From: Hathewaya histolytica
GTDB lineage: Bacteria; Bacillota; Clostridia; Clostridiales; Clostridiaceae
DNA: 64,000 bases
Reading direction: 5' to 3'
Assembly (NCBI RefSeq): GCF_901482605.1
Contig: NZ_LR590481.1
Coordinates: 2,418,001 to 2,482,000, forward strand
Each line of letters opens with the position of its first letter. The stretch's first letter is position 1. Position numbers and translations under genes: made by a program. This document shows positions 1 to 10,564 of this stretch, in pieces. The notes beneath the pieces are model-generated. The model ran no database searches. It was not told the DNA's origin and was given only the letters and a program-made list of their open reading frames with translations.

Positions 1-1130
1 AATATTGCTATTATAGCTGCAAAAATCCCTCCTAGTATAGCCATTTTATTTAGAACACCTTCAAGGTATCTAGTAGTAGGCTCACCCGGTCTAATTCCAG
101 GAATAAACCCTGATGATTTATGCATATTCTCAGACATTTCATCTGGTTTGAATGTTATCTGAGTATAAAACATTGTGAAAAGCACTATTAATACTGTATA
201 TAATAATGCATACTGCCATGTATTTTCTCTAAAAAAACTGTATGGGCTTGTTTTTACAAACTTAGCAAATGATGAGTTTGGCATAAGATCTGCTATAGTT
301 ATAGGAAATCTTATAACTGACATTGCAAAGATTATAGAAATTACTGCTGAAGAACTTATATTTATTGGAATATGAGTTGATTGACCTTTAAACATTTTTC
401 CTCCAGCTGCTTTACCAGCATACTGTACAGGTATTCTTCTTTCACTTAAGTTTACTACTATAACCATCAGTAGCATAGCAGCAAACACTATTAATAAAAG
501 AATTACAGCTACAAATGTAGCTCCCCCTGTTTGTTTAGTCGCAAATATTCTTGATAAAGAGTTAGGAAACCTAGAAATAATATTTATAAATATTATTACT
601 GAAATACCATTTCCTATTCCTTTAGCAGTAATCTGTTCACCTAACCATACTAGGAAAACTGATGCAGTCGTCATCGTTAAAATTATTAACAAGACATCTA
701 ATTTCGATGGATTTAAAATTGCACCAGTTCTTCCTATAATAGCATACATACCAAAAGCCTCTAAGAATCCAAAGGCTATTGAAGAGTATTTTGTGTAATC
801 TTGTATCTTCTTTCGTCCTTCTTGACCTTCTTTTGAAAGTTGCTCAAGTTTAGGAATAGCAACTGTTAACAGTTGTATTATGATTGAGGCATTTATGTAT
901 GGAGTAACACCCATAGCAAAGATACTAAAGCTACTAAATGCTCCTCCTGAAATTAAATCATAAAAGTTAAATAGATTTTTAGAGTTAGCTAATGCACCAA
1001 CTTTGGCACTGTCAATTCCAGGAACAGGAATAAAATTCCCCATCCTGAAAAGGACAATCATTAGTACTGTAAATATCATTCTCTTTCTTAGTTCAGGAAC
1101 TTTCCAGGCATTACGTAGGGTAGATAGCAT
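1..1130 (-). CDS. secY: Protein translocase subunit SecY (3' end beyond window)
   Basis: SecY is the multi-spanning channel subunit of the SecYEG translocon in the cytoplasmic membrane. The reading frame runs from an ATG at 1130 off the left edge, so about 376 of the usual ~425-430 residues are present. The N-terminus reads MLSTLRNAWKVPELRKRM, followed by a first hydrophobic helix (about 17-37) and many further membrane segments. The SD GAGGTGA lies inside the end of rplO and the genes are separated by a single base, indicating translational coupling. This is the standard spc-operon position after L15. The identification is secure; only the C-terminus is missing. Confidence 0.97.
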   Translation of the reverse strand, partial: MLSTLRNAWKVPELRKRMIFTVLMIVLFRMGNFIPVPGIDSAKVGALANSKNLFNFYDLISGGAFSSFSIFAMGVTPYINASIIIQLLTVAIPKLEQLSKEGQEGRKKIQDYTKYSSIAFGFLEAFGMYAIIGRTGAILNPSKLDVLLIILTMTTASVFLVWLGEQITAKGIGNGISVIIFINIISRFPNSLSRIFATKQTGGATFVAVILLLIVFAAMLLMVIVVNLSERRIPVQYAGKAAGGKMFKGQSTHIPINISSSAVISIIFAMSVIRFPITIADLMPNSSFAKFVKTSPYSFFRENTWQYALLYTVLIVLFTMFYTQITFKPDEMSENMHKSSGFIPGIRPGEPTTRYLEGVLNKMAILGGIFAAIIAI

Positions 1131-1131
1131 C

Positions 1132-1572
1132 CTAAATCACCTCAACTTTTCCTCCAGCTTTTTCAATCTTCTCAGCTGCAGTTTTTGAGAAAGCATTCGC
1201 CTTTACTGTTAATGATTTTTCTAAGCTTCCATTTCCTAGAATCTTAACTCCATCATTAATTTTTCTTATTATTCTATTTTCTAATAATAACTCTGGAGTA
1301 ACTTCTGTTCCGTTTTCAAATACGTTAAGTTTATCTAAGTTAATACTAACTATTTCCTTTGAGAATATGTTAGTAAAACCTCTCTTAGGTAATCTTCTAT
1401 ATAAAGGTAATTGACCACCTTCAAATCCAGGTCTTACTCCACCACCTGATCTTGAGTTTTGTCCTGTTTGACCTCTACCAGCTGTTTTTCCCCAACCAGT
1501 AGCTGTTCCTCTACCTACTCTTTTCTTGTTCTTCTTTGTTCCTTCTGCTGGTCTTAGTTCATGTAATTTCAT
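1132..1572 (-). CDS. rplO: 50S ribosomal protein L15
   Basis: L15 binds 23S rRNA and acts late in large-subunit assembly. The 146-residue protein has the family's Gly/Arg-rich extended N-terminal part ([16 protein letters not shown], then [12 protein letters not shown]) followed by a compact C-terminal domain, at full family length. I chose the ATG at 1572 ([11 protein letters not shown]), which has GGAGGAGGTG about 6 bases upstream; an in-frame extension to 1593 would place that SD inside the gene. It lies between rpmD and secY as in other spc operons. Confidence 0.96.
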   Translation of the reverse strand: MKLHELRPAEGTKKNKKRVGRGTATGWGKTAGRGQTGQNSRSGGGVRPGFEGGQLPLYRRLPKRGFTNIFSKEIVSINLDKLNVFENGTEVTPELLLENRIIRKINDGVKILGNGSLEKSLTVKANAFSKTAAEKIEKAGGKVEVI

Positions 1573-1602
1573 ATTTGCACCTCCTCCTATCAAAAATATA
1601 AA

Positions 1603-1782
1603 TTAAGCTTCTTGTACCTCTAGGAGATAATTTACTTTATTTATCATTCCTCTAATTTGAGGAGTGTCATTTTGTTCTACTATATCATTTATCTTCTTTA
1701 GACCTAAAGCATTTACTGTAGCTATTTGGTCTTTTTTTCTACCAATTAAACTTCTTTTCAAAGTTATTCTTAGTTTTGCCAA
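1603..1782 (-). CDS. rpmD: 50S ribosomal protein L30 (TTG start)
   Basis: This 59-residue protein is L30, a small peripheral protein of the large subunit. The translation begins [19 protein letters not shown] and ends LLEVQEA, with the family's T-K-S-x-I-G core. The start is TTG at 1782, with GGAGGG 6-7 bases upstream; no ATG fits. The short length and the TTG start make it easy to miss. It sits between rpsE and rplO, the expected spc-operon order. Confidence 0.95.
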   Translation of the reverse strand: MAKLRITLKRSLIGRKKDQIATVNALGLKKINDIVEQNDTPQIRGMINKVNYLLEVQEA

Positions 1783-1793
1783 GGGAATCCCTC

Positions 1794-2291
1794 CTATCCT
1801 AAGATCTCTTCAACAGTTTTGCCTCTTAATTCGGCAACCTGTTCAGCCGTTCTTAAATTTGATAATCCATTTATTGTAGCATTAACCATGTTTCTTGGGT
1901 TATTAGAACCTAAAGATTTAGCTCTAACGTCTTTTAATCCTGCAAGCTCAAGTACTGCTCTTGCTGGACCTCCAGCAATAACTCCTGTACCTTCTGAAGC
2001 TGGCATTAATAATATTCTTCCAGTACCGAATTCACCGAAAATTCTATGTGGAATAGTTGTATCAACTATTGCAACACTTACTAAATGCTTTTTAGCATCG
2101 TCTATAGCTTTTCTTATAGCATCTGGTATTTCGGTCGCCTTTCCAGTACCAACACCAACATGCCCATTTTCGTCTCCAACAACTACTAAGGCAGTGAATC
2201 TAAAGTTTCTTCCACCTTTAACAACCTTAGCAACTCTATTTATGCTAACTACTTTTTCTTTAAGATCTAATGTTGTTGCATCTATTCTCAT
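1794..2291 (-). CDS. rpsE: 30S ribosomal protein S5
   Basis: S5 lies near the small-subunit mRNA entry and helps decoding accuracy. The 165-residue protein has the N-terminal double-stranded-RNA-binding fold, including [11 protein letters not shown], the loop where spectinomycin-resistance changes occur in other bacteria; here it looks unaltered. The C-terminal domain contains VGVGTGKA and [11 protein letters not shown]. The start ATG at 2291 follows a GGAGGGG site. It lies between rplR and rpmD. Confidence 0.97.
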   Translation of the reverse strand: MRIDATTLDLKEKVVSINRVAKVVKGGRNFRFTALVVVGDENGHVGVGTGKATEIPDAIRKAIDDAKKHLVSVAIVDTTIPHRIFGEFGTGRILLMPASEGTGVIAGGPARAVLELAGLKDVRAKSLGSNNPRNMVNATINGLSNLRTAEQVAELRGKTVEEILG

Positions 2292-2309
2292 AAATTCCCC
2301 TCCTTCTCT

Positions 2310-2672
2310 CTAGAATTTAAGTCCTGCTTCTCTAGCTCCTTCAGCTAATTCTTGAACTCTTCCGTGGTATATATATCCACCTCTATCGAAAACTACTTCT
2401 TCAATTCCGTTTTCTATAGCTTTTTTACCTATGATTTCGCCAATAAGTCTAGCAGCTTCTTTATTGCTTCCTACCTTTAATGTGAAATCTTTATCTAAGC
2501 TTGATGCTGAAACAATTGTTGTTCCTGCTGCATCATCTATAATTTGAGCATATATGTTTTTAGCGCTTCTGAATACACAAAGTCTTGGTCTTTCTGTTGT
2601 ACCACTAACTTTTGAACGTACTCTCTTATGACGTCTAATTCTAGCAGCTACTCTCTCATTTTTATTAGACAT
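2310..2672 (-). CDS. rplR: 50S ribosomal protein L18
   Basis: L18 binds 5S rRNA and, with L5 and L25-type proteins, docks it in the central protuberance. The 120-residue protein begins with a basic N-terminal arm ([19 protein letters not shown]) and ends with the family signature [24 protein letters not shown] (residues ~95-118). Length is typical. It follows rplF and precedes rpsE with an 18-base gap, part of one transcription unit. Confidence 0.97.
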   Translation of the reverse strand: MSNKNERVAARIRRHKRVRSKVSGTTERPRLCVFRSAKNIYAQIIDDAAGTTIVSASSLDKDFTLKVGSNKEAARLIGEIIGKKAIENGIEEVVFDRGGYIYHGRVQELAEGAREAGLKF

Positions 2673-2710
2673 AAGTAGTTCACTCCTTTCTACCTATTGT
2701 TAACCTTCGA

Positions 2711-3253
2711 TTATTTTTTACCAGTTTTACCTTCTTTACGTCTGATAACTTCACCAGCGTACTTAATACCTTTTCCTTGATATGGCTCAGGTTTTCTCCA
2801 CTTTCTGATATCAGCAGCAACTGATCCAACTAACTCTTTATCTATACCTTTTACGATAACTTTTGTTGTTTCTGGTGTTTCAAAAGTAACACCTTCTACT
2901 GAATCAATTTCTACTGGATGAGAATATCCTAAATTTAAAACTAATTTCTTAGCTTTAACTTCTGCCTTATAACCTACACCAATTAATTCAAGAACTTTTT
3001 GGTATCCTTCTGTTACACCAGTTACCATGTTATTTAATAAAGCTCTAGTTGTTCCGTGTAAAGCTCTATGTAACTTATTCTCACTTGGTCTAGTAACAAT
3101 TATATTATTATCCTCAACATTTATTTTAATGTCTGAATGCATTTTTCTTGTTAATTCGCCTTTAGGGCCTTTCACAGTTACTTCGTTGCTTGGTGATACT
3201 GTAACTGTTACACCGTTAGGAATAGCTATTGGAAGTCTTCCTACTCTTGACAT
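2711..3253 (-). CDS. rplF: 50S ribosomal protein L6
   Basis: L6 binds 23S rRNA near the sarcin-ricin loop and the factor-binding site. The 180-residue protein has the two tandem L6 domains; the C-terminal signature [21 protein letters not shown] is complete and begins near residue 160. The N-terminus [15 protein letters not shown] matches the family, so the ATG at 3253 is used, with an AGGAGG site upstream. Order rpsH-rplF-rplR is standard. Confidence 0.97.
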   Translation of the reverse strand: MSRVGRLPIAIPNGVTVTVSPSNEVTVKGPKGELTRKMHSDIKINVEDNNIIVTRPSENKLHRALHGTTRALLNNMVTGVTEGYQKVLELIGVGYKAEVKAKKLVLNLGYSHPVEIDSVEGVTFETPETTKVIVKGIDKELVGSVAADIRKWRKPEPYQGKGIKYAGEVIRRKEGKTGKK

Positions 3254-3276
3254 AATTACACCTCCTATTCATCAAA

Positions 3277-3675
3277 CTACCAAATGTAGCAGATAACCTC
3301 TCCGCCTATACCTGCTTTTCTTGCTTCTCTATCAGTCATGATTCCTTGTGAAGTTGAAATAACTGCAACTCCTAACCCGCTTAAAACTTGTGGAATCTCT
3401 TCCTTAGAAGTATATACTCTTAATCCTGGCTTAGATATTCTCTTAAGACCAGTGATTACCCTTTGCTTATCTTTAGTATACTTCATTGTAAGTCTTAACA
3501 TTGGAACAGAACCATCATTATATTCTTCCATGTTTTTTAAGTACCCTTCATTTAACATAATATTAACTATAGATTTTTTAATGTTTGAAGACGGTACTTC
3601 AACAACTTCATGCCCAACAACATTAGCATTTCTTATACGTGTAAGTAAATCTGCAATAGGATCTGTCATTCCCAT
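3277..3675 (-). CDS. rpsH: 30S ribosomal protein S8
   Basis: S8 is a primary 16S rRNA-binding protein that organises the central domain of the small subunit; in E. coli it also represses the spc operon. The 132-residue protein begins [19 protein letters not shown] and ends with the signature [20 protein letters not shown] (about 106-125) and EVICYIW. The length and start are typical. No S8-type mRNA site was recognised near rplE in this window. Confidence 0.97.
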   Translation of the reverse strand: MGMTDPIADLLTRIRNANVVGHEVVEVPSSNIKKSIVNIMLNEGYLKNMEEYNDGSVPMLRLTMKYTKDKQRVITGLKRISKPGLRVYTSKEEIPQVLSGLGVAVISTSQGIMTDREARKAGIGGEVICYIW

Positions 3676-3708
3676 ATTTTTTGCCTCCTTTCATACTAAA
3701 TCGGTATA

Positions 3709-3894
3709 TTACCAACTTGCTTTCTTGCATCCAGGTATTTGACCTTTGTAAGCTAACTCTCTAAAGCAAATACGGCATATTCCATATTTCTTTAATACAG
3801 CGTGTGGTCTACCACATAATCTGCATCTTGTGTAAGCTCTTGTAGTGAACTTGGGCTCTCTTTGCCATTTAACGATTAATGATTTACGTGCCAC
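3709..3894 (-). CDS. rpsN: 30S ribosomal protein S14, zinc-binding short form (type Z)
   Basis: This is the short, zinc-binding (C+) form of S14, which joins the head of the small subunit. The 61-residue chain has four cysteines in two CxxC pairs (C24/C27 and C40/C43) that form the zinc ribbon. The gene sits in the canonical place between rplE and rpsH. The zinc-dependent form here contrasts with the cysteine-poor S4 paralogue at 31020-31613. Confidence 0.97.
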   Translation of the reverse strand: MARKSLIVKWQREPKFTTRAYTRCRLCGRPHAVLKKYGICRICFRELAYKGQIPGCKKASW

Positions 3895-3909
3895 AATCTT
3901 CCCTCCTTA

Positions 3910-4452
3910 TTACTTAACGAACGGCATTCCTAATAGTCTTAGAAGTTCTCTTGCCTCTTCGTCTGTCTTAGCAGTAGTAACGACGATAATATCCATACCT
4001 CTTAATTTATCAATCTTATCATACTCAATTTCAGGGAAAATTAGCTGTTCTTTAATTCCTAGAGCATAGTTTCCTCTTCCATCAAATGATTTAGCTGAAA
4101 CACCTCTGAAGTCTCTTACTCTTGGTAGAGCTATATTCATTAATTTATCCATGAAATAATTCATTTGTTGCTTTCTTAATGTAACCTTACATCCAATTGG
4201 CATGTTCTCTCTTAACTTGAAGTTAGCAACTGATTTTTTAGCTCTAGTTGTTACTGGCTTTTGACCTGCTATTAATTCTAAATCTGTTAATGCAGAATCT
4301 AAAGCTTTAGAATTATCTTTAGCTTCACCAACACCCATGTTAATTACTACCTTTTCAAGTTTAGGAACTTCCATTATATTTTTATAACCGAACTTTTCCA
4401 TTAAAGCTGGGACTACTTCTTTATTATACTTTTCTTGAAGTCTTGGCATCAT
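3910..4452 (-). CDS. rplE: 50S ribosomal protein L5
   Basis: L5 binds 5S rRNA and contacts the P-site tRNA and the S13 bridge. The 180-residue product begins [21 protein letters not shown] and has the conserved [13 protein letters not shown] and [19 protein letters not shown] blocks. Either of two adjacent ATGs (4452 or 4449) could be the start; GGAGG is 7 bases before the first, which I prefer. It lies between rplX and rpsN as expected. Confidence 0.97.
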   Translation of the reverse strand: MMPRLQEKYNKEVVPALMEKFGYKNIMEVPKLEKVVINMGVGEAKDNSKALDSALTDLELIAGQKPVTTRAKKSVANFKLRENMPIGCKVTLRKQQMNYFMDKLMNIALPRVRDFRGVSAKSFDGRGNYALGIKEQLIFPEIEYDKIDKLRGMDIIVVTTAKTDEEARELLRLLGMPFVK

Positions 4453-4473
4453 ATTTTAACCTCCTTCCAAAGC

Positions 4474-4803
4474 TTAGAATGTTTCTCCACATTTTTTACA
4501 TACTCTAACTTTTGTTCCATCTTCAAGAATCTTATGACTGATTCTTGTAGGCTTGCTACATTTTTTACAATATAACATAACTTTTGAGCTGTAAATTGGA
4601 GCTTCTACTTTTTCTATTCCGCCTTGCATGTTTTGTCTATTTGGTTTTACGTGTTTTGTAACTATGTTTACACCTTGAACTAGCACTTTACCTTTTTTAG
4701 GTTGAACTGCTAAAACTTCTCCGATTTTACCTTTATCTTTACCGGAAATTACTATTACCGTGTCTTGTCTTCTTACATGAATCTTATTTGCCAACTTAGC
4801 CAC
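4474..4803 (-). CDS. rplX: 50S ribosomal protein L24
   Basis: L24 is an assembly-initiating 23S-binding protein near the exit tunnel. The 109-residue chain has the N-terminal KOW motif (residues ~14-40: [18 protein letters not shown]) and a C-terminal tail with two CxxC pairs (YCKKC and VCKKCGE), a zinc-ribbon-like end seen in many bacterial L24 proteins. It lies between rplN and rplE, with a 12-base gap to rplN. Confidence 0.96.
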   Translation of the reverse strand: MAKLANKIHVRRQDTVIVISGKDKGKIGEVLAVQPKKGKVLVQGVNIVTKHVKPNRQNMQGGIEKVEAPIYSSKVMLYCKKCSKPTRISHKILEDGTKVRVCKKCGETF

Positions 4804-4815
4804 CTCCTATCTCAA

Positions 4816-5184
4816 TTATAGAACTTCAGGTGCTAATGAGATAATTTTATTGAATTCTTTCTCTCTTAATTCTCTAGCAACTGGTCCAAAAATACGTGTT
4901 CCTTTAGGTTGTTTATCATCTTTAATTATAACAGCCGCATTTTCATCAAATCTTATGTATGATCCGTCAGCTCTTCTTAAGCCTTTTACTGATCTTACTA
5001 TAACAGCTTTAACAACTTCACCTTTTTTAACAACTCCGCCTGGTGTTGCGCTCTTAACACTTGCAACTATTATATCACCAACATTACCATATCTTCTTTT
5101 TGAACCGCCCAAAACTCTTATGCACATAATTTCTTTAGCACCAGAATTATCTGCAACTTTTAGTCTAGTTTGCTGTTGTATCAT
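4816..5184 (-). CDS. rplN: 50S ribosomal protein L14
   Basis: L14 is a highly conserved five-stranded barrel at the subunit interface (bridges with 16S helix 14). The 122-residue protein starts [20 protein letters not shown] and contains the family signature around [20 protein letters not shown]. Length and start match the family exactly, with GGAGGG upstream of the ATG. Part of the contiguous S10/spc unit. Confidence 0.97.
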   Translation of the reverse strand: MIQQQTRLKVADNSGAKEIMCIRVLGGSKRRYGNVGDIIVASVKSATPGGVVKKGEVVKAVIVRSVKGLRRADGSYIRFDENAAVIIKDDKQPKGTRIFGPVARELREKEFNKIISLAPEVL

Positions 5185-5224
5185 GTGTAATACCCTCCTT
5201 TCAAACTATAAGGAAATTCAATAC

Positions 5225-5479
5225 CTATTTAGCTTTTTCCATTATATTAACAAGTCTCCATCTCTTATCTTTAGATAGTGGTCTTGTTTCCATAATTAAA
5301 ACTTTATCATTAATTTTTGCTTCGTTATTTTCATCATGAACTTTCATTTTAGTAGTTCTATTCATTGTTTTTCCGTATAATGGGTGACGTACTTTTGTTT
5401 CAACAGCTACAACGATTGTCTTTTCCATTTTATCAGAAACAACTCTACCAATTCTAGTCTTTCTTAAATTTCTTTCCAC
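5225..5479 (-). CDS. rpsQ: 30S ribosomal protein S17
   Basis: S17 is a primary 16S-binding OB-fold protein. The 84-residue protein begins [21 protein letters not shown] and contains the conserved KYMAHDE-like segment as [19 protein letters not shown], ending in [12 protein letters not shown]. Length is typical. It lies between rpmC and rplN. Confidence 0.97.
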   Translation of the reverse strand: MERNLRKTRIGRVVSDKMEKTIVVAVETKVRHPLYGKTMNRTTKMKVHDENNEAKINDKVLIMETRPLSKDKRWRLVNIMEKAK

Positions 5480-5501
5480 TAAACTTACCTCCCTTCAGCT
5501 A

Positions 5502-5714
5502 TTACTGCTCTAGGCTCTTCAATTCGCTTTCTCTTAAAACTGTCTTTATTTGAGCAATTGATCTTTTAACCTGTCTAATTCTTACAGGGTTTTCTAGTTG
5601 CCCAGTAGCTAGTTGAAATCTTAAGTTGAAAAGCTCTTCTTTTAAATCTTTGATTTTAACTGCTAACTCTTGAGTGCTTTGTGTTCTCAACTCTTGCAAT
5701 TCCCTAGCCTTCAT
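5502..5714 (-). CDS. rpmC: 50S ribosomal protein L29
   Basis: L29 is a small two-helix protein at the peptide exit site that helps dock trigger factor and SRP. I use the ATG at 5714, giving 70 residues beginning [17 protein letters not shown], the usual N-terminus. A GTG at 5726 would add four residues (MVKI) and is less likely. The start overlaps the end of rplP by 11 bases, so translation is probably coupled. The motif [16 protein letters not shown] is diagnostic. Confidence 0.94.
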   Translation of the reverse strand: MKARELQELRTQSTQELAVKIKDLKEELFNLRFQLATGQLENPVRIRQVKRSIAQIKTVLRESELKSLEQ

Positions 5715-6147
5715 GATTTTCACCACCCATTTCTTTAAAGTTTTCTCTAGTTACAAACTTAGTCTTAACAGGTAGTTTATGTGATGCAAGTCTCATAGCT
5801 TCTCTAGCCTGTTCCTCTGTTACACCTGCAATTTCAAATAATACTCTACCTGGTTTAACTACTGCTACCCAGTACTCTGGTGAACCTTTACCAGAACCCA
5901 TACGTGTTTCTGCTGGTTTCTCTGTTACCGGTTTATCAGGGAAAATCTTAATCCAAACCTTTCCCCCTCTTTTAACATATCTATTTATAGCTATTCTGGC
6001 TGCTTCTATTTGATTGCTTGTTATCCAACCACATTCAGTAGCCTGTAATCCATATTCACCATATGCAATAAAGTTTCCTCTAGTTGCCTTTCCCTTCATT
6101 CTGCCACGTTGAACCTTACGATGTTTAACTCTTTTAGGCATTAACAT
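5704..6147 (-). CDS. rplP: 50S ribosomal protein L16
   Basis: L16 sits by the A-site elbow and peptidyl transferase centre and is a late-assembly protein. The 147-residue product has [21 protein letters not shown] at its start and the conserved [15 protein letters not shown] block. The first ATG (6147; MLMPKRV) has AGGAGGAG at good spacing; the ATG at 6141 would be too far from it. The 3' end overlaps rpmC. Confidence 0.96.
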   Translation of the reverse strand: MLMPKRVKHRKVQRGRMKGKATRGNFIAYGEYGLQATECGWITSNQIEAARIAINRYVKRGGKVWIKIFPDKPVTEKPAETRMGSGKGSPEYWVAVVKPGRVLFEIAGVTEEQAREAMRLASHKLPVKTKFVTRENFKEMGGENHEG

Positions 6148-6184
6148 ATGTGACTCCTCCTTCCTGAATCATAATTTCGCTATA

Positions 6185-6850
6185 TTACGCTTCTACTTTT
6201 TTTTCTACTTTTTTAACTGGAAGAACTTCTCCTTTATATGCCCAAACCTTAACACCAATTTTTCCATAGATAGTATCTGCTTCAGCAAAACCATAGTCTA
6301 TGTCAGCTCTTAAAGTTTGTAGAGGAATTGTTCCCTCGTGATAAGCTTCTGCTCTTGCGATCTCAGCTCCACCAAGTCTTCCTGAACAAGATGTTTTAAC
6401 ACCTTTAATTCCTGTTCTCATAGCTCTTTGAATAGTTTGTTTCATAGCTCTTCTGAAAGATATTCTCTTTTCTAGTTGTAAAGCTATGTTTTCAGCCATT
6501 AATTGAGCATTCGCTTCTGGAGTTTTAACTTCTACTATATTTATTAAAACGTTTTTATCTCCAGATACAATACTCTTTAAGCTTTCTTTTAATTCCTCTA
6601 TTCCAGCTCCACCTTTTCCAATTATCATTCCTGGCTTAGCTGTATATATATTTAATTTAACTTTTTTAGCTGTTCTTTCAATTTCAATTTTAGAAACACC
6701 AGCTGTATAATGTCTTTTTTTAACGAATTCTCTTACTTTATTATCTTCAATTAGATAATCTGCAAAATTCTTTTTATCAGCGTACCATTTAGAATCCCAT
6801 TCTTTAATTACGCCTACTCTTAATCCGTGAGGATGTACTTTTTGACCCAC
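6185..6850 (-). CDS. rpsC: 30S ribosomal protein S3
   Basis: S3 lines the mRNA entry tunnel and contributes helicase activity with S4 and S5. The 221-residue protein begins [20 protein letters not shown], has a KH type-2 domain with [14 protein letters not shown] (about 74-87), and a C-terminal S3 domain with [13 protein letters not shown]. Length is typical for Firmicutes. It lies between rplV and rplP. Confidence 0.97.
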   Translation of the reverse strand: MGQKVHPHGLRVGVIKEWDSKWYADKKNFADYLIEDNKVREFVKKRHYTAGVSKIEIERTAKKVKLNIYTAKPGMIIGKGGAGIEELKESLKSIVSGDKNVLINIVEVKTPEANAQLMAENIALQLEKRISFRRAMKQTIQRAMRTGIKGVKTSCSGRLGGAEIARAEAYHEGTIPLQTLRADIDYGFAEADTIYGKIGVKVWAYKGEVLPVKKVEKKVEA

Positions 6851-6866
6851 TACATTTCCCTCCTTT

Positions 6867-7202
6867 TTAGTTTCTTTCTTTAACTACTAAAGTTATATGA
6901 CTTGTTCTTTTTCTTATTCTATAAGCTCTACCTTGTGCACGAGGTCTAAATCTTTTTAATGTAGTTCCTTGACATGCATAAGCTTCTGCAACATACAATC
7001 TGTTTGAATCTAAGTTACAATTATGCTCCGCATTTGCAACTGCAGATTTAAGAACTTTGCCAACTACAACAGCTGCGTCCTTAGGAGTGTACTTTAATAT
7101 TGCTTCTGCTTCTCTTACGTTTTTACCTCTTATTAAGTCTAAGACTATGCCAACTTTTCTTGAAGACATTCTTATATGTCTAGCTATAGCTTTAGCTTCC
7201 AT
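6867..7202 (-). CDS. rplV: 50S ribosomal protein L22
   Basis: L22 extends a beta-hairpin into the exit tunnel and is a site of macrolide resistance in other species. The 111-residue protein begins [20 protein letters not shown] and ends with the hairpin region [20 protein letters not shown] (about 79-98), which appears unaltered. It is encoded between rpsS and rpsC. Confidence 0.97.
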   Translation of the reverse strand: MEAKAIARHIRMSSRKVGIVLDLIRGKNVREAEAILKYTPKDAAVVVGKVLKSAVANAEHNCNLDSNRLYVAEAYACQGTTLKRFRPRAQGRAYRIRKRTSHITLVVKERN

Positions 7203-7224
7203 TATTTATTGCCTCCTTTCCGGA

Positions 7225-7509
7225 CTATTTTCTAACTTTTGATGATTTTTCTTTGTCTACGTGACCTTTGTAAGTTCTTGTCATAACGAACTCACCTAAC
7301 TTGTGGCCTACCATGTCCTCACTTACATATACAGGAACATGTTTTCTTCCATCATGAACAGCTATTGTGTGCCCTACCATTTGTGGAAATATTGTTGAAC
7401 TTCTTGACCAAGTCTTCACAACTTTTTTTTCATCATTTTTATTCATTTCAAGGATTCTTTTCATAAGTGCTTCTTGTACGAAAGGTCCTTTTTTAATTGA
7501 TCTACTCAT
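7225..7509 (-). CDS. rpsS: 30S ribosomal protein S19
   Basis: S19 is in the small-subunit head and contacts S13 and the A-site finger. The 94-residue protein begins [19 protein letters not shown] and contains the signature [20 protein letters not shown] with GHKLGEF following. The C-terminus is slightly basic and of typical length. It lies between rplB and rplV. Confidence 0.97.
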   Translation of the reverse strand: MSRSIKKGPFVQEALMKRILEMNKNDEKKVVKTWSRSSTIFPQMVGHTIAVHDGRKHVPVYVSEDMVGHKLGEFVMTRTYKGHVDKEKSSKVRK

Positions 7510-7564
7510 GTTGTGCCTCCCTCCTATCTATATAATAGGTGAAGAGAATGTTAATTCTCTTCTA

Positions 7565-8392
7565 CTATTTTCTTCTCTTAACAATAAGTCTATCAGAGTA
7601 CTTTTTATTCTTTCTAGTCTTGTATCCAAGAGTTGGTTTACCCCATGGAGTAACTGGTGATGGACGTCCAATTGGTGTTCTTCCTTCTCCTCCTCCGTGT
7701 GGGTGGTCATTAGGGTTCATAACAGATCCTCTTACATGAGGTCTTATTCCTAAATGTCTCTTTCTTCCCGCTTTACCGATATTAACAATTTCATGAGTTA
7801 AGTTAGAAACAGTACCAATTGTAGCTCTACACTCAATTCTTACTTTTCTTAACTCACCACTTGGTAATCTTAATAAAGCATACTTACCTTCTTTAGCCAT
7901 AAGCTGTGCTGATGCACCAGCTGATCTAACCATCTGAGCACCTTTTCCAGCTGCTAATTCTATATTGTGAATTACAGTACCTACTGGAATATTTATAAGT
8001 GGTAGTGCGTTACCTGGTTTGATGTCAGCTTCTGGCCCTGATACAACTACATCTCCAACTTTTAATCCAACAGGAGCTATTATGTATCTTTTTTCGCCAT
8101 CTGCATATATAACTAATGCTATATAAGCTGATCTATTTGGATCATACTCTATAGTTGCAACTTTAGCTGGAATATTATCTTTATTTCTCTTAAAGTCTAT
8201 TATTCTATACTTTCTTTTAGCTCCGCCTCCACGATGACGAACAGTTATTTTACCTTGTGAGTTTCTTCCAGCAGTCTTATTTAAAGACACTAAAAGAGAT
8301 TTCTCTGGCTTATTTGTTGTAACTTCTTCAAAAGTAGGCATTGTCATATGTCTTCTTGAAGGTGTTGTAGGTTTAAAACTCTTTAAAGCCAT
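7565..8392 (-). CDS. rplB: 50S ribosomal protein L2
   Basis: L2 is the largest and one of the most conserved large-subunit proteins, needed for subunit association and peptidyl transfer. The 275-residue product has the N-terminal OB-like domain, the SH3-like domain, and the C-terminal signature [19 protein letters not shown] (about 225-243) with the conserved histidine near the peptidyl transferase centre. Start ATG at 8392 ([17 protein letters not shown]) follows GGAGGG. Confidence 0.97.
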   Translation of the reverse strand: MALKSFKPTTPSRRHMTMPTFEEVTTNKPEKSLLVSLNKTAGRNSQGKITVRHRGGGAKRKYRIIDFKRNKDNIPAKVATIEYDPNRSAYIALVIYADGEKRYIIAPVGLKVGDVVVSGPEADIKPGNALPLINIPVGTVIHNIELAAGKGAQMVRSAGASAQLMAKEGKYALLRLPSGELRKVRIECRATIGTVSNLTHEIVNIGKAGRKRHLGIRPHVRGSVMNPNDHPHGGGEGRTPIGRPSPVTPWGKPTLGYKTRKNKKYSDRLIVKRRK

Positions 8393-8451
8393 GGTTTTTC
8401 CCTCCTTTTAAACGCTTTTCTGGCCTATGCCAATAATTGCTTTTTAGTAAA

Positions 8452-8745
8452 TTAAATTCCTTCGAAGAATTCAATTGTTTTGCTATCTGCAGTAAGTTTA
8501 ACTATTGCCTTCTTATAATCAGCTTTTTTACCTTGGTGAACTCCAACTCTTTTGTTCTTACCAATGTATCTTACTGTTTTAACATCTTCTACTTTAACTG
8601 CGAAAACATCTTCCACAGCTCTCTTAATTTGAGATTTATTAGCATGTATGTCAACTATAAAGGTGTATTTTTTTTCTGCCATTGCTGCCATACTTTTTTC
8701 TGTTATAACTGGTTTTCTTATAATATCATGGCTTACTAGCTTCAT
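8452..8745 (-). CDS. rplW: 50S ribosomal protein L23
   Basis: L23 sits at the exit of the peptide tunnel and is the docking point for trigger factor and SRP. The 97-residue protein has [14 protein letters not shown] near the N-terminus and [18 protein letters not shown] in the middle. Its ATG shares one base with the rplD stop codon (TAATG), and its SD (GGAGGTG) is inside rplD, so translation is coupled. Confidence 0.97.
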   Translation of the reverse strand: MKLVSHDIIRKPVITEKSMAAMAEKKYTFIVDIHANKSQIKRAVEDVFAVKVEDVKTVRYIGKNKRVGVHQGKKADYKKAIVKLTADSKTIEFFEGI

Positions 8746-9365
8746 TATGCATACACCTCCTCAATTTTGTTAACGGCACCCTTAGTTACCATTACTTTTT
8801 CGTACTTTAATAGGTCATATACATTTATATTATTAACAGGAAGTACCTCTACTCCTTGTATGTTTCTAGCTGATTTGTATACATTCTCATTGTTATTTTC
8901 AGTTAAAATCAATGTTTTTTTAGCTTCAAAAGCCTTTAACATTTCAGTTACTACTTTTGTCTTAGGAGCTTCTAACTCAAGACTTTCTAAAACAACAAGA
9001 TTGTTTTCTAATACTTTAGAAGATAAAGCTGATTTTAATGCTAATCTTCTAACTTTCTTTGGAACTGCCATTCTATAATCTCTTGGCTTCGGAGCAAATA
9101 CAACTCCCCCATGAATCCATTGTGGAGCTCTTATAGAACCTTGTCTAGCTCTACCAGTTCCCTTTTGTCTCCATGGTTTAATTCCTCCACCACGAACTTC
9201 TGATCTAGTTTTAGCTGATTGAGTTCCTTGTCTTTTATTAGCAAGTTGAGCAACAACTACTTGATGCATAACTTCATTATTTACTTCGATACCGAACACA
9301 TTGTCATTTAATTGAACTTCCCCAACTTTTTGGGCTTCTTTATTATAAACAGCTATTGTTGGCAT
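8745..9365 (-). CDS. rplD: 50S ribosomal protein L4
   Basis: L4 binds domain I of 23S rRNA and reaches into the exit tunnel; in E. coli it represses its own S10 operon. The 206-residue protein contains the tunnel loop [20 protein letters not shown] (about 67-86), the site of macrolide-resistance changes elsewhere, here apparently normal. It lies between rplC and rplW. Whether L4 acts on the structured rpsJ leader in this organism is unknown. Confidence 0.97.
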   Translation of the reverse strand: MPTIAVYNKEAQKVGEVQLNDNVFGIEVNNEVMHQVVVAQLANKRQGTQSAKTRSEVRGGGIKPWRQKGTGRARQGSIRAPQWIHGGVVFAPKPRDYRMAVPKKVRRLALKSALSSKVLENNLVVLESLELEAPKTKVVTEMLKAFEAKKTLILTENNNENVYKSARNIQGVEVLPVNNINVYDLLKYEKVMVTKGAVNKIEEVYA

Positions 9366-9382
9366 ACAACCTCCTCCTTTCT

Positions 9383-10018
9383 CTAAAAGTGTTGTTTAAC
9401 TGTATTTCTTATTAATATGTATCCTTTTTTAGGACCTGGAACTGCTCCTTTAATAAGGATGATGTTCTTATCTGCCATAATCTTAGCAACTTCTAAGTTT
9501 AAAACAGTAGTTTTAACGTGTCCCATATGACCTGGCATTCTTCTATTTTTAAAAGTTCTTGATGGATCAGAAGATCCTCCTTGAGAACCTGGTGCTCTAT
9601 GGAATTTAGAACCGTGACTCTTTGGTCCTATGTGGTTACCCCATCTTTTAACTGCGCCTTGGAATCCCTTACCTTTTGAAACTCCAGTAACGTCAATTTT
9701 CTCACCTGCTGCAAATATATCAGCTTTAATTTCTGAGCCAACTTCGTAAGCAGTTATGTCTTCTAATCTTAATTCTTTAACGAATTTCTTAGGATTTACA
9801 CCTGCTTTTTTAAATTCACCTAGCATCGGTTTATTGAATAAAGTTTCTCTCTTATCATCAAATCCGATTTTTATAGCATCATATCCATCATTTTCAACTG
9901 TTTTCTTTTGAATAACAGCACATGGACCTGCTTCTACAACTGTTACTGGTACAACTTTACCATTTTCATCAAATATTTGAGTCATACCTAATTTTCTACC
10001 TAATATTGCTTTTTTCAT
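9383..10018 (-). CDS. rplC: 50S ribosomal protein L3
   Basis: L3 initiates large-subunit assembly and reaches the peptidyl transferase centre. The 211-residue protein begins [20 protein letters not shown] and has the signature [17 protein letters not shown] and the extended W-finger region with [18 protein letters not shown]-like sequence. It is the second gene of the S10 operon; a 69-base gap separates it from rpsJ. Confidence 0.97.
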   Translation of the reverse strand: MKKAILGRKLGMTQIFDENGKVVPVTVVEAGPCAVIQKKTVENDGYDAIKIGFDDKRETLFNKPMLGEFKKAGVNPKKFVKELRLEDITAYEVGSEIKADIFAAGEKIDVTGVSKGKGFQGAVKRWGNHIGPKSHGSKFHRAPGSQGGSSDPSRTFKNRRMPGHMGHVKTTVLNLEVAKIMADKNIILIKGAVPGPKKGYILIRNTVKQHF

Positions 10019-10087
10019 TTAAAGCACCTCCTATTAATATTAGCGGATCACCTAATGATCATAATATTTCAAAGTAAACCTTGTAAA

Positions 10088-10396
10088 TTAAAGTTTAATC
10101 TCGATGTCTACCCCTGCTGGTAAATCGATTCTCATTAGAGCATCAACTGTTTTTTGAGATGGACTTAATATGTCTAATAATCTCTTGTGAGTTCTAATTT
10201 CAAATTGCTCTCTAGAATCTTTGTACTTATGAGGAGCTCTTAATATTGTAACAACATCTTTTTCAGTTGGTAACGGCACTGGACCTGCTACTCCTGCCCC
10301 AGTATTTTTAGCTGTTTCAACAATTTTTTGTGCTGATTGATCTAAAAGATTGTTATCATACGCTTTTAATCTTATTCTTATTTTTTCAGTTGCCAT
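10088..10396 (-). CDS. rpsJ: 30S ribosomal protein S10 / NusE
   Basis: S10 is a head protein of the small subunit and, as NusE, part of antitermination complexes on rRNA. The 102-residue protein begins [20 protein letters not shown] and contains [26 protein letters not shown] in its mid part. It opens the long ribosomal protein operon that runs leftward to secY, behind a strong promoter (10565-10593) and a ~160-nt structured leader. Confidence 0.97.
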   Translation of the reverse strand: MATEKIRIRLKAYDNNLLDQSAQKIVETAKNTGAGVAGPVPLPTEKDVVTILRAPHKYKDSREQFEIRTHKRLLDILSPSQKTVDALMRIDLPAGVDIEIKL

Positions 10397-10564
10397 TGGA
10401 TTCCCCTCCTTTACTAATTTTCATGATTTTTTATTTTAAAACAGTTATAAACTGTTCCGGGTGTTGCATAATTTAAAATATGAAAGTAAATAATTTCTTA
10501 TTTACACTAAAGTTTTTATTAAATTTAACGTACAAACATATTGATTTCACAATACAACTTCTTT
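10397..10564 (-). promoter_or_regulatory. Structured 5' leader of the S10 operon
   Basis: About 160 nt separate the predicted transcription start from the rpsJ start codon. Reading on the minus strand, a GTAAATAA/TTATTTAC hairpin with a GAAA tetraloop lies at 10486-10505, and an AACAGT/ACTGTT hairpin at 10440-10456 is followed by a T/A-rich run. The second hairpin resembles a weak attenuator. This fits leader control of the operon but I recognise no named family. Confidence 0.45.
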